Assembly (NCBI GenBank): GCA_949358305.1
Contig: OX442316.1
Location: 2,480,001 to 2,544,000, forward strand
Length of the DNA: 64,000 bases
DNA from: Strigamia acuminata
Lineage: Eukaryota > Arthropoda > Chilopoda > Geophilomorpha > Linotaeniidae
Direction of reading: 5' to 3'
The notes under the pieces are model-generated. The model worked only from the letters and a program-made list of their open reading frames with translations, ran no database searches and was not told the DNA's origin. This document shows positions 1 to 12,200 of this stretch, in pieces (position 1 is the first letter of the stretch; every line of letters starts with the position of its first letter). Position numbers and translations under genes: made by a program.

Positions 1-263
1 AGTCACAGCTTGAGTTCCATAGCAGATCTGACCTGTTTGAGTCTGGATTGGAGCCAAACAGGTAAGCTCTGTTTCCCCCCGTAACTTCAGAGTTGACTGT
101 TCCGATGGTGTTGAGGTGCATAAACAACTCGGCGCCATCTGTTTAGAGTTTTTGCAAACTCGTATTCAAAATTGCACGTTTGGACCCGCTGCTTCACAGC
201 GCAGTCAGGGCACGGAACAATATGTATTAAAATATTTTTGCCTTTTATACAAGTGAGACTTAC

Positions 264-1816
264 ATCTGTTTGCTGGCATCCTTATTGATGGCCGAAGCAT
301 CTTTTGCCAACTTTCTCGCAGCAACGACAATACCGACGAAGAAGACCACATTCAAAAAGAGAGAAATGCAAGCCAGTCCATGTTCATACAAATAAGACCT
401 GCCATCTGCCTTGTAACCACATTTCTCAATAAAACCAGGCTTGATATACGGCACATCCAGCACATCCACAGTCAGCGTGATACCACACACAATCAGAGGA
501 ACTCCCCAGCCACAAAACAAACGCACCAAACGAGTTTTCAACCGCACGGGATGCTCCGGAATCTTCAATTTAGTAAAAGTATGGTATATTGAAAACGCAT
601 AAATGTTCATCCAGAAGAAAGCCGACAAATTGCAATACTGGATAACCAGTGGGAGCAATGGACAGAAATATTTCTCGTTTCCGGCTTCTTTCTTGTGAGA
701 AATTACAACTGCAGTGGAGACAAGACATTGCATGGCGATGTAGCAAAGCAATGCAAAATTGCTTTGGCGGTTCAAAACGACCAAACCCAAAACAAAAGTT
801 ATAAACAAACAAACCGCTGAGCACATATGAGCAATGGCCGCCAAGTGCACCACGGCGTGGTGGGAATCGTTTTGACAGATTACTACGCCGTCAGGGTGCA
901 TCGTGTAGCGGTCTATCGCGTATTCGGTCGCGTAAAACGGAATGTAAACGGTTTTGTCAAGACGAACTTCGAGCTCGTCCAAATACATGGAATTTTTGCT
1001 GCAGTTGTGGATCGATGGGTGCAGTGGGTAACACAGAACGACCGTTTTCGTGTTATTAGTCAACACGAAGTATTCCCCACTCGTAAAACGCGTTTTACTT
1101 GATTTTCCCAATGCTCCTGTCAACACCAAAGTGTCATTTGATATTTTGTACTCGTTTTGGTCGAGATAAACACTCTTGTAGACTGATTCACCGGTGATTT
1201 GTCTGCAGATGTTTGCGTCGCCATCTTGGTGGAAACAATAACAATTGCAGGTTTCTGTGTCTTGGAAGGATTGTCCATCAATGCAGGCATCAGTCACAGT
1301 GTATTCATCCACAGGATGGATGATTTCGTCTTCTTTGATGCAGATTTCAATACCTAAGTTGTTTTTCCTGTATGAATCAATAGAGTAGTCCAGACCTTCC
1401 TTGAGGAGATGCACAGTTCTGTCATTGTTGAAGTGGAAGTCGGTTGTAACAATGGTTGTTTTGGTGCAGTTGTAGAAGTGTGGGTGCAGAGGGAAACAAA
1501 GAACAGTATAGTTTTGCAGCACAATGTATTGGTTGTTGTTGAAATGATGGTTGGTTTTGGCTGTTGTGAGCAACAATGTGTTGTTTGTTGTGATTTGGTA
1601 TTCAGAGTGGTTGAGGTGGATGCTCTTGTAGGCCATTGCTGACCAGTCCATGGGTTGGCATGAATTTTCAGTGCTGGAGTTGAGGAAACAGTGGCAAGTG
1701 CATACTTCTAAGGACTGGAATGGGTCTTCATCCAAACATGGCTGCCATGCGGTGTGTTGAGGTTGAGATGGCGTGAGCAGGAGAAAAATGCAGCCAAAAA
1801 CATGGTGAGTTTTCAT
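264..1816 (-). CDS. Methuselah-like GPCR 1, first coding exon (partial)
   Basis: Secretin-class receptor of the Methuselah type, expected at the cell surface with an extracellular N-terminus. The ATG at 1816 opens a signal peptide, followed by a Cys-rich, N-glycosylation-rich ectodomain and TM1-TM5. Unlike the paralogs at 23-36 kb, the ectodomain is present twice in tandem: about residues 27-160 and 177-315, each opening with C-[LI]-D and a CxCxCF motif and ending near a G-[IV]-x-I-C motif. The exon ends ...SKQ then AT, with donor GTAAGT at 263-258, the same phase-2 position as in the paralogs. The TM6-TM7 exon should lie left of the window; I found no match to it in 1-257. Family call firm; ligand unknown. 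Confidence 0.85.
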
Positions 1817-2517
1817 GGTGGCTGGTAGATGCGGAGTTTCTCTTTATTACACATGTTGGTGGGAATTTTGAAGGCCATTGAGAAAGTTGAGCAACAAGTT
1901 TTTTTTTTTTTTTTTTTTTTTTTGTGGATTCTGCATTTTTTGGTTGTTGGTCATTGTTTGGTGTTTTGTATTTGTTAAATTTTTGCTGGTTTGTGGGATT
2001 TAACAATGACAGGAAACACTGGTTTCTTGATTAGAGATGTGATTAAGAATTAGTGGTATGATAATCAATTAAAATACTGAGAAAACTGGCATGACCTTGA
2101 CAGTAAGGTTTTACTGACTGAGATCATCCTTAAATATTTGTTTTGGTTGGTTGTGTTTTCATTTTCAAACATTTCATGTTGACCTTTACAGGCATTTTTA
2201 TGATTTTATTTTTACTTTTTTTAACAGTTTTCCATCTTGAAATCTTGACACATTGCATAAAATGCTAAAAAAAAGTACTACGGAGTACAATTTTAAACTT
2301 ATTCAACATATTCAACATATTCAACATTAGACATGAACAGTGTGTACAACCAATTGCAACTGGACCAGGAAAGCAAGCAGTTGTGTATAATTAACACACA
2401 TCTTGGCTTGTCCACCGTTTTACGGTATTTCTTCGGCTCCAGCTATATTCCAAAGGATGATGGATTCGTTGTCGTTCCAGCTTGACTTTAAATAGAGGTA
2501 AACGCAACTTTATGAAG
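1817..2517. other. Non-coding gap with poly(T) run
   Basis: About 700 bp of AT-rich sequence upstream of Methuselah-like gene 1. It contains an uninterrupted T run of about 25 at 1899-1923 and a triple ATTCAACAT repeat near 2300-2328. No credible exon or RNA gene seen. Confidence 0.5.
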
Positions 2518-2905
2518 TCTTCAGTCGACGCCTCCCTCGTACGAGTGAGAGCTTTCATCTCGCATGCGGATTCCTCGGGCATGCACCGCCCCATCGCGTA
2601 CTTTGTTATCTCCGGCGCAACGTAATTACAGATGCGAAAATTGATCGTGAAGGTTTTGCCATAATTTTTGGCATACGTAAATTTCATCACTACCTGTTTG
2701 GTAGGAAGTTTACTCTCCGAACTGACCACAAGCCGTTAGTTCTGATCTTTGGTGAACAAAAGGGCTGCAATCAAATTGTGGCGGCAAGGTTCCGCCGATG
2801 GGCAGTATTCTTGTCGGCGTACGACTGTGACATCCAGCATGTCCCGGCCGCTGACAACGTCATTACAGATGTCTTACCGCGCAACCTGCAACTTATTGTT
2901 GAAGT
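2518..2905 (+). pseudogene. Ty3/Gypsy RNase H fragment
   Basis: Read across frame changes, the plus strand gives the ordered motifs of a Gypsy reverse transcriptase-linked RNase H: a DAS start, RPIAYF, a DREGFAIIFG block, HHYLFGRKF, RTDHKPL, then RRWAVFLSAYDCDIQHV and a D-L/V-L end. Frameshifts and at least one stop interrupt it, and no LTRs are visible nearby. It is an old, unexpressed retroelement fragment, unrelated in sequence to the intact element at 46-60 kb. Confidence 0.75.
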
Positions 2906-2999
2906 TCGAGAGGATCTGGACCTTAACATTAATGCCATTTTTGATTTTTCTTTGTCAGATTTTCCCATTTCCACCGGCATATTATGCGATGGTTTAGCG

Positions 3000-4011
3000 T
3001 AAACAGCGCCCTCTTTGAACAAAACAAACAAGTTGACAGGCCTTTTTTTCGATGTGTGAGGAAGCAAAAGTAATTTGCCCGCTGACCTATGAGAATTAGC
3101 AGATTTTCTTTGTAATTGACATATAAGAACTAAAGTCATAATGACTGTTTTTCTACTCTTTCTTATTAACATTTAGAATTCAATGAATAGACTTTATTTT
3201 TTGATTATGTTTGTTTTAGTTGATTTGTCAATAAAATAAAAATTTGTTGTCACCGCCGGATGTTCAATGAACAAAATTGAAAAATTATATTAGGAAGTTG
3301 TAAAAAAGCATTTTCTGTGACGTCAAACTCAACAACCTACCATGGCACATGCGCTTTCGTGTGCATCTTCACTCGGCAGCTGGAGCACTAAAATTGAATA
3401 GTTGTTTGTTTTTCTTCTCATTTTTTTAAAATAATTTTTTATTTAATGGAACTGAGGAATTGAATCGAGTGAATCGCCCAAATACTGACCTAGTTTGATG
3501 AATGGATAAGAAAAAATCAAGATGGAAAATCGAGACGATAAAAAGATTTTGACAAACAATGCAGGTAATTTAAAATTGAAACAATCTATTCAATTTAGGA
3601 TATTTAAAATTATTTTTCGAATTTTTATTTGAATTTTTATGTAATAAGAACTCTTAAAATTCCTTCAATACCAGGAAAATTCGGTATAAATTGTAAAAAG
3701 CTAGATATTTTATTACATCACCCACATCCTTTTAAAAAATATAATTTATGTTTTGATCATGACTTTAAACTTGATATTTCAATCCAACTTCCTGCACTAC
3801 ATTTCAATACAATAATAAAAGATTATATAAAATATTTCAGCAACAGCTGTTTATATTTTGATTTGATAATAAAAACTTAGAATAGCAACACCAAGTACAT
3901 GGCCATCAGGCCATTGGCCACTAACAGATCATACGAAGCGCAGGCAATCCGATTTCTGAGATAATTAAAAGTCAAAATTGCTTCACCCCCAAAACGACGT
4001 TCCAAACATGC
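3000..4011. other. Non-coding, probably 5' region of the synaptotagmin-like gene
   Basis: AT-rich sequence with no recognisable exon or repeat. It presumably holds the promoter and 5'UTR of the gene starting at 4012, but I cannot point to a specific core promoter. Confidence 0.4.
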
Positions 4012-7000
4012 ATGCTATTAAATAATAATAATTTGCACGAAATACCGCACATTATGTACGGTAAAAATTTTCTTGTAGATGTTTCTTTCGACTTGCTTAT
4101 TGTGATCAGTGTCAGTTCAGGGATACTGATAGTATTTGCTATATTGGGCATAGTGTATTTATGTCGGCGAATGTTTGCAGCCAAAACAGAAAGCAAGGAA
4201 AATGACACCGATCAATATAGGTATTGTTTTGTGTACTTTAAAATTGTATTTTGCAATGTCTTTGATATATTTTTACATGTAAGGATTCTTCGTTGTAAAA
4301 ACCGGTATTCGTCGAGCGATACCAGCCCATCATCGGTTGGGGAAGACAGATTTTATGAAGAAATTTGTAAACCCAGACTTAGTATTTCTCATGTGCAACC
4401 AAAAAGTTATCCAACTTCTCAGTATCATCGGCTTTCGTTGCCTAGCGTCTTACAAGCGGATACATCAGAGTATGTTTTTAAAGTTAAAATAAACTTGCAA
4501 CAAATTTGATCAATTTTCAAAAACCTTGATCGATTTTCAACAACCTTGATCAATTTTCAAAAACCTTGATCGATTTTCAACAACCTTGATCAATTAATTT
4601 TTTTACAAATTAATCTTTGCAATTTGACAGCTGCAATATAAAAATATGTTTCTTCTTTTGTTGTGTTATATAAGTCACAGTCACATCATTATTTTCCTTG
4701 TGAAAAGGATCTTGTGAAATAAATCAATTATATAAGTTAATTATAATTTAGATTTATATGGTTTTCACAAACTGGATCCCAGATTGAAAAACTTGATCCT
4801 AGATTGAAAAACTTGATCCCAGATTGAAAATTTAGAGCCCAGATTGAAAAACTTGATCCCAGATTGAAAATCTAGAGCCCAGATTGAAAATCTAGAGCCC
4901 AGATTGAAAAACTTGATCCCAGATTGGAAAACTAACCTTTGGCCCGGTGGCCCATGGCAGGCCCACCGTGACCCGTCCCTAGCTCACCGTAGCCTGTCCC
5001 TGTGGCCCGACCCATCCAGATTTCCCGGTACTAAATTTGTTCCCAGTCCAGCCCTGAAAACTTTCACTCAAGTTCGATCCCAGGACCAAAACTTTACCTG
5101 AAGACACTTAGGAATTAACAAAATTCATATCTATTGGTTTCTCCATTCAGGACATCGGACGACGAAAACGCCGCTATACACCGCTTCCACAACATACATG
5201 GCAGAATTTGGTTTTCCATTAAATACCTGGTTGAGTCATCTCAACTAAACGTTACTATTATTAAAGCCCGTTACCTGAGAGGTAATAACCAGCTGTTGTT
5301 TGTTCACTATTGGTTTAGCTTAACCTTGATTTCCACCATCTGTTTTACGTCAATAAATTTCTGCATATTATTTGCAGCACGTGGATTGAGTCATGAGGCC
5401 AGAGACCCCTTTGTTCGGATATATCTTCTACCGGATGAAAATAATTTCCACCAAACCAAATGCAAACGGCGAACACTTTCACCACGTTTCAATGAAACTT
5501 TCCACTTCCAAGTAAGAAAGAAAGAGAAATCTCACTAAACTTATTACATGTCATAATTTACAATTATTTCAGGTGGGTCATAGTGAAATAAATTCAAGGA
5601 CTTTAAAAATATCCGTGTATGATATTGATAAAAGAAGGATTCGGCATTTATTGGGACATGCTTTAGTGCCCCTAGAGAAAATTGATATCACTAATGATGG
5701 TGTAATGTGGAGAAATTTAGACTGCACATTAAAAGTAAGTTAAGGTTGCACTAGTATGTTTACAAAAACATCTCTTGAGCGATAACATTGATAACAACTT
5801 TCTTGAGGACCCAATCTTGCATTTGCACTGAGAAAACTCCGTTAAAGAAAACTCCGTTAAAGGCAGATCTTCTTGCTATAAAACAGTACTGAATGGTTAA
5901 AAAATATCCCTCACATATCCTACGTACTGTGAGCCAGTCCTCAGCTCTTCAATGGTGAGGCTACTTCTTCCGAAAGACTTTCGCTAAGGCTTATTCACAG
6001 ATCGAACAAGCCTCTCCCAGAAACCACCCCACCAAGCAGCCTGCTCCTCAATGAACATCCATGTAACACATCTCCAACAGAATCCAAACTACAAATGACT
6101 TAAAACCTGTTGCTTCAAATTATGCACAAAAACCACAACTTTTGAGGCTTATTCGATTGACTTTGTATTTGTGTCTTCTTGTCATATTCACGACATGACT
6201 AATTTTTTGAAATTAATTTTATTAATCTTTTTTACCAAATTGATGTTTGGTAGTCTAAAAAATGTGTGAAATAATTGTTTGTATTTCTGATGCTTAAAAC
6301 AATCAAAACGAGTTGTTTTGCTTTTGACTTAGTTCAGCATGCATTTCCATGCGGTCTGTGGATCGCAGCGCCACCTTGGCGAGTCAGGGAACTAACGGAG
6401 TCAGACCACTATCCCTTCTTACACTATGGTATTATAAGCTTAGTACAGTACATACATGCAATTATCAGTACTCAGTGCCTAACTGGCCCGGCGAGCTACC
6501 AGGAATTTCCCGGTGGCTCGTGGCAGGCCCACTGTGCCCGTCCCTGAACCACTGTAGCCTGTCCCTGTGGCCCAAGCCATCCAGATTTCCCGGTACTAAA
6601 TTTGTACCCAGTCCAGCCCTGTCAGTACTTGGTTAGATGGGCCGACTGCCCTGTTTGTCACCCTTGTCGTGTTTCTATGCCAAGAACATCTACCCCCTTC
6701 TTCTATATTTTTGGGTCCCCAAGAAAGTCATCCCACAGAACGCTCTTTTATTGCACTATTATCTTTTGACTTCTATCTTTATAAAAAACTCAGACCTTTA
6801 TATTGGTGAAATTTTATTATTTAGAAATCCAGTCAAGTCGGCGAACTTTACTTTTCCCTCTGCGTTGACACTTACGCACATCGTATCAAAGTGGCCATTT
6901 TGAAAGGCCGGGATTTACATTTTAAGCAATTTCCCATCACTCCGGAAACAGGTTGATATATTTTGCAATTTCAAGAAATCAGTTATGAAATTGGTACATA

Positions 7001-7332
7001 CAGTGTATATTTTTTCAGAATTGTTTATCCGGGCTGAATTCTACTATGCTTCTAAGTTGATTAAATTCAAAGACACAGCAAGACAGAAATTTTGTGAAAA
7101 TCCAAACATTTTCCAACATTTTTCTTTTTCAGTTGTTGGAAGGCACTTTGATTCCTATAGCATCATTCTCATTGTCATGTTGAGTAAGAGTGACAAAGAC
7201 ATCAAGTGTGCCCGTGTCTCTGTGGGATCACTTCTGTATGCTCATGGGGAAGAATTAAAGCATTGGCAAGATATGCTGTCTCATCCCAAAACACCAGTGG
7301 AGCGCTGGCATTTCCTAACATTGGTTGCTTAG
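4012..7332 (+). CDS. Synaptotagmin-like protein (TM plus two C2 domains)
   Basis: Exons 4012-4220, 4284-4469, 5151-5281, 5378-5511, 5573-5734, 6825-6951 and 7019-7332 join in phase to 420 codons plus stop. An N-terminal membrane segment (about residues 24-47, then CRR) is followed by a linker, C2A (from about residue 145) and C2B, which ends in HWQDML and VERWHFL, the classic synaptotagmin C-terminus. It should be a membrane-trafficking protein. C2A keeps RDP and YDID but lacks the first Asp of loop 1. C2B lacks most calcium ligands, so it is probably calcium-independent, like Syt12/14/15-type members. The start ATG is the first in frame and places the TM segment well. Subfamily uncertain. 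Confidence 0.8.
4506..4592. repeat. 21-bp tandem repeat in synaptotagmin-like intron 2
   Basis: About four alternating copies of CTTGATC[AG]ATTTTCAA[AC]AAC. Low complexity, intronic. Confidence 0.8.
4772..4931. repeat. 24-bp tandem repeat in synaptotagmin-like intron 2
   Basis: Seven or so units built on the core CCCAGATTGAAAA followed by either ACTTGAT or TCTAGAG, giving two interleaved variants. It directly abuts the hAT-like MITE fragment at 4937. Confidence 0.85.
4937..5056. mobile_element. hAT-like MITE, 5'-truncated copy
   Basis: Same family as 6473-6621, 15609-15751 and 42451-42625. It shares the GGCCCGGTGGCCC core and the CCAGTCCAGCCCTG 3' terminus but lacks the 5' terminus, which runs into the 24-bp repeat. 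Confidence 0.8.
6473..6621. mobile_element. hAT-like MITE with 8-bp TSD
   Basis: A 149-bp element starting CAGTGCC and ending CCAGCCCTG, flanked by a perfect 8-bp duplication TCAGTACT (6465-6472 and 6622-6629). CAG...CTG termini and an 8-bp TSD fit the hAT superfamily. Located in synaptotagmin-like intron 5. Confidence 0.88.
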
Positions 7333-7380
7333 GAATTCAAACGTTAGGGTTAAATTCTAATAACTACATTAATAGATTTA

Positions 7381-7386
7381 AATAAA
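7381..7386 (+). terminator. Poly(A) signal of the synaptotagmin-like gene
   Basis: AATAAA 49 bp after the stop codon. Confidence 0.7.
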
Positions 7387-9277
7387 TTTGTATTGACATT
7401 ATGTCATAAAGAAATTCAAACTGATGAACAATGCTTTCTGCACACATTTATTTACTCAACAAACTGTTTTCAGAAACAAGAGTCAAACAATGAAGAAAAT
7501 AAGATTGTGTGATTTCATTTGGGATTCTCACAGAGGGTTTGACATTCAACCAAATCTCTGACATGGGCTTTCGAATCCCGTTCCACATCCCCGAATCTCT
7601 AAATCCCAAATCTTTACATTTTATAAAAATTTTGAATTTTTTGTCGAAAATTGAACAAAAGTTAAAATATTTTAGACTTTTTTATTAAAATAATCATCTA
7701 AATCTTTCCGAATCCCATCCAAATCCTATGAAAGATTCGAATCTCTGACACGCATTTTCTGATTGTCGAAGCCCCTGGATTCTCATGTTAGATCCTGTAA
7801 CACAGCAAAGTACATACTGATGTAATACTTGTGTTGTATTAATTGAATGTGTCTATACTAGACTTTTAATTTAAAAAATATAAAAATGCATTTTCACTTT
7901 TTACTAGCATGGCAATATAAACTTTATGACTGAAACTTCTTAAAGTTGCTAATCCCATATACTGCGACATGCACTTTAGGCTGTGTAATACGGTATTATG
8001 AAATGCATTACTTAATGCACAAATATATGCATTCAAAAATAAAAATAAAAATTTTAGGTGAAGTGTATTTTAAGTTTTAACATGGGTTTAAACAGGAAAT
8101 GATGTCATTTTTGGTTTAAAATTGAAGTAAAACACAAAATATTTTAGTTTTTGAATGCAGCTACCGTATAGTCGAATCTCGATGCAAAGAACTGCGATAG
8201 AACACCATGTTAAAAAATTCTGATATAACGAACTAATTTCTTAGGTCCCTTGCGATTCGTTATAACGAGGCCCAACTATTCTTAAATTACACGAAAGGCT
8301 ACACATGGGCAAATCTAAAAATATATTGTAAAACATATTATTGAACCACATGGGTTGCCACTCTTACTGTATACCTGAGTGTATCATTACATTTGTTTGA
8401 CAGATGCCTTCAAATCTGTAGAAAAGAGTTAGGTAGACTGCACTGAGCACTTTATCACATAATATCCAGACAACAAACCAAACCACCAAATGTCATTCAA
8501 TCTCAATGGTTTTTGCAACCCCCTGGTGAACAAACTTTTCAGAGAATCACTCAAGGACAGTTTTTTTTTATCCATGACTGAACTGGAATGAATTAAATTG
8601 ATGAATAAATCCAAACACAGTTCAATGTTGTCTTCCTACCACCAGCCTCACCAAGGTTACCACACCATCTGCAACTGCTCCTCTCCAATCACTCCATCCC
8701 CTTGACCCCATTCCATGGACTCATCCACTTCCTGGGCCAACCCAGTGATGTTCCAGGACCCATGCTGGTGCCCGCAGCCACAACCACTGCTCACAGCCAC
8801 TTTTTGTAATGTTTTATGGATTTAAAAAAAATAAACTTTGTAAATTCCAATAAAAGTCAATTTAAAAGAAAAAATTCAGTTTTGATGGGAAAAAAGGGGT
8901 CGAGATCCTTCAGCGAGCCAGTCAAAGGTAAACGTCAGCGACCAAACCAGTTTTGCAAATGGCAATTAAATCGAACCCTGAGGCCATTGACTACGTTGCA
9001 AACGAGAGGAATTTTTCTCCATTCGCTCAACTTGACTGCCAGCTCGAGAAATTAGTGGAGAAAGAGGCTAAAAAGGATTAATTTTTATGTGTAATAGCTC
9101 GCTGCACGTCTGGACAAACCGAGAGATGTGACTTCGGGTATGTTTTAAAAATTTAAGCCGTGTAATTGCGGTGGTAAACAATATAGTAATTAAGCGAGTA
9201 ATTTTCACACGTTTTTCTCCATTTCCTCACAGATAATAACAAACCAGAGTCGGGGAAAAAAGAGAAATTAATGCGTC
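7387..9277. other. Intergenic region before the cadherin
   Basis: AT-rich spacer. It includes a pogo-like terminal fragment (8163-8275) and a C-rich stretch at about 8635-8805 that is open in places but not recognised. The cadherin promoter and 5'UTR probably lie in the last few hundred bases. Confidence 0.4.
8163..8275. repeat. pogo/Tigger-like terminal fragment
   Basis: Contains TATAGTCGAATCTCGATGC at one end and GATTCGTTATAACGAGGCC at the other, resembling the TIRs of pogo-type elements. A related fragment lies at 40982-41046. No transposase. Confidence 0.5.
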
Positions 9278-12200
9278 ATGCAATTGTTCTGCTTTAAGAT
9301 TTTGTTTTTATTGGGTGAGTTTACAAAGAAGCAATTTTTGCTGCATTATTATAAAGCAAAATTATAATTATGGTCGACCAAGCAAATAAATGTTGTCTCG
9401 CATATTAGGCACACGCATAGGGGCCCCAAGGTCTAGGGGCACCGGCATTCCATTATTTTTCGAGAATTAATTATTTCACTCATTGAAATACGTTTTTTTT
9501 GCTTCAAAATCCAATAATGAAAAAATTAATCTAAAGAAGAAACTTTTGTGTCTGAAATTTGTATTTATTACAAAAAATAACCCGGTTTTACCGACATTTT
9601 TACCGGCATTTTAGCTGGCATTTTAGCGACATTCGTAAGTAAAATTGCCAAAAGATGGTAACTTAAGGATTTGTTATGTTTGGCAACCCCATGTCACACG
9701 TCATGTGATATGATATTAATTTTATCCATTTTTTTGCATCAAACCTGAAATATTCCATACTTATGTCACCCCCATTTTTGTGTAAAATCACTGCCAAATT
9801 TATTTTTCTAGAAAAATTATAAACTTGTTAGTTTTAAACGAATTCAAAGGACAAAATACATGGATTACAAAATTGGTTTGATTCTAGATGGAGCGTAAAA
9901 AAAAATATTACAAAAAAACTGATTATTCCATACTTATGGCGCGCACCTTAATAGTATACAGTGTTGGTATGAACGCAAACCATTAGTTCGTGATCTTGAA
10001 CGACGTTCATTAGTTCATGGGTCGACCATAATGTTACCGCGCGTAGAGAAGTAAAAATTAGACTGTGTATTTGGTCTATCAGTATTTTGACAGTAATTGT
10101 ACAAGTAAAAAACTAGACAAGCCATAAGTCAACAACATTTATTTGCAGGGTTGTGTAATTGACCTTGAAAAATTTTCCTTTAAGTTTTACTAGCAGGAAG
10201 TGTTTCGTGCCAACAAGCCATTGAGGAAGATGGAGAAACTAGAACGACACAGCGGACAATTTTAGCACATTTCCCGGGTTTGGATGGGGAATTGACCAAC
10301 GAAGAGCAGCCGTTGGATTTTGATCAAACAGAAGCCGGTTTAAATGAAAATGATCATTTTGGGCTCAAACATTTCAACAGTGAGTCTGAAGATAAGAAAA
10401 AGCGACTGGAGTCTTCGCTACAAGAGATTTTGGGTTTTGTGGAGATGGAAGTGGGAGCAGAGACGAATGGAAGTGGTTCGGTGGAAAATGGAACCATTGG
10501 TGGAATTGTTGAGGAAGTGAATGGTGAAGATAGCTATAGGTCAGGGAATGGAACTCAGAGTCGAGTGGTAAAAGCGTCGGATAAGAAATTCCAAGGGAAG
10601 AAAGGTGTGTCAATATTTTTCCAGAATTCTCCGTATGAAGCACTGATGCCAAAAGTAAATATTTTAATTTAGTTTTTACAGCTTTTGAATTTTTTTAAAA
10701 ACTTTTAATTTTTTTTTCAGGGGGCAACTCCACCCTATAATATTTTTTCTAATATAAATGTGTCAAGTACGGCGCAAGAGGAGATCAGTGTTTCTTGTGA
10801 ACATTATCCGCAAGTATATTGAAATTTCCATTCTTCGTAAGCAAATATTAAATTTTCCAGTATCCAGTTTGTGGATCAAATTGAGTGACTGGTTGTTTGG
10901 AAATTTAGTATTTGGTTACTAAAAAGACACTAGGCACATTCAATCTTACATAGATTTTGCTGATTTTGGTGATTTTCTTGATTTCGGGAGACCGGAAGTG
11001 ACAATTTTTCCGTCATAGAAATAAAATCCGATTTCAGAAAATCGATTTTGGGAAATCCAGGTGTAGGGTCGCTTTCCTTGATTTCCTCGATTTTTAAGTT
11101 GATTTTCAGCCCTCTTGAATTGCACATAGAGAGATCAGACCAGTTATTTTTGTTTGCAATTTTCTAATTGCAATTGGGCAAGTTGCAATTGCTATTTAAA
11201 AAATCGTGATATTTCGGCTGCATTTGAGCTCTCGAATGCAGCCCACGGTATTTAAATGTTTTGGCATATTATGGCATGGGTAAATTGCGATATTTCAACT
11301 ACATTTGTAAACAGAAAGTGTTCCCAACGGTTCAAATTGCACATGTGCAACAGTTGGATTTTGGGACATTTTAAGGTCGTTTAAAGTTGAAATTCAATTT
11401 ATTTGATCTCAGAAAATCAAGAAAATCAAGATTTCGGAAATCCATTTAAGATTGAACGCACCCATTGAGTCTGTAGAATACAATTATAATTGCAAAATTT
11501 TAGCTGGCACATGTATGCGAGCATTTTTCAGTAATTCCAACGTCGATTGGTGATAGCAGATGGACAGGTTCCCTGGTTCTTCAAAAAAAATTACCTTTAC
11601 CTGCTAAAAGCATTTATCAGGTCAAGTTAGTGGCAAAGGTAAATAGAAAAAAATTATTTCAACTTTCTTTAGCACATAAAAATATTTGTTGTTGCAGAGC
11701 AAAATGTCGAGCGCGACAACGACTATTACCGTTGTCATTCAACATGCATTGGAAGAAGCACTAAATGAAACCATTTTGAGGGTCCATAAGGTAATTAAAA
11801 ATAGAATTTGTCGTTGCCGACAAAAATGGTGGTTTTGAATACGATATTATCTGGCATGTAATCTTGCAGAGTCGAGAAAATTCAACCGTCAAGCCAGGAA
11901 TCAGCAAGGTGAATTTGCCGCCAAGATTCAGCAATGACAACATTTCGATATCAATCCCTGAACATTTCCCACCTGGTTCTGTAGTATCTGGATTTGAACT
12001 GTTCGTCTTCGATGAAAATTTTGTAACTTTTCTATATTATGAATTCACATTGAAATTGTCACTACCATTTTTCTTTTTATTGCAGGCTACAAATGCCATG
12101 TTCAATTTAACAGTTTTGGATCCAACAGGGTTGTTTTTGGTTGAACCGGTGTCCGTCTACCGATCAACAAATGTCTCACTGAGAATAAATCCTGAAGGTG

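Noticed and set aside
1-54. Possible end of a plus-strand exon before CAG|GTAAGC
   Set aside because: Only 54 bp visible, two frames open, no recognisable protein; could not be tied to a gene or to the missing exon of receptor 1.
8816-9055. 79-codon frame upstream of the cadherin
   Set aside because: Lys-rich, no signal peptide and no phase-compatible junction to cadherin exon 2; the exon at 9278 fits instead.
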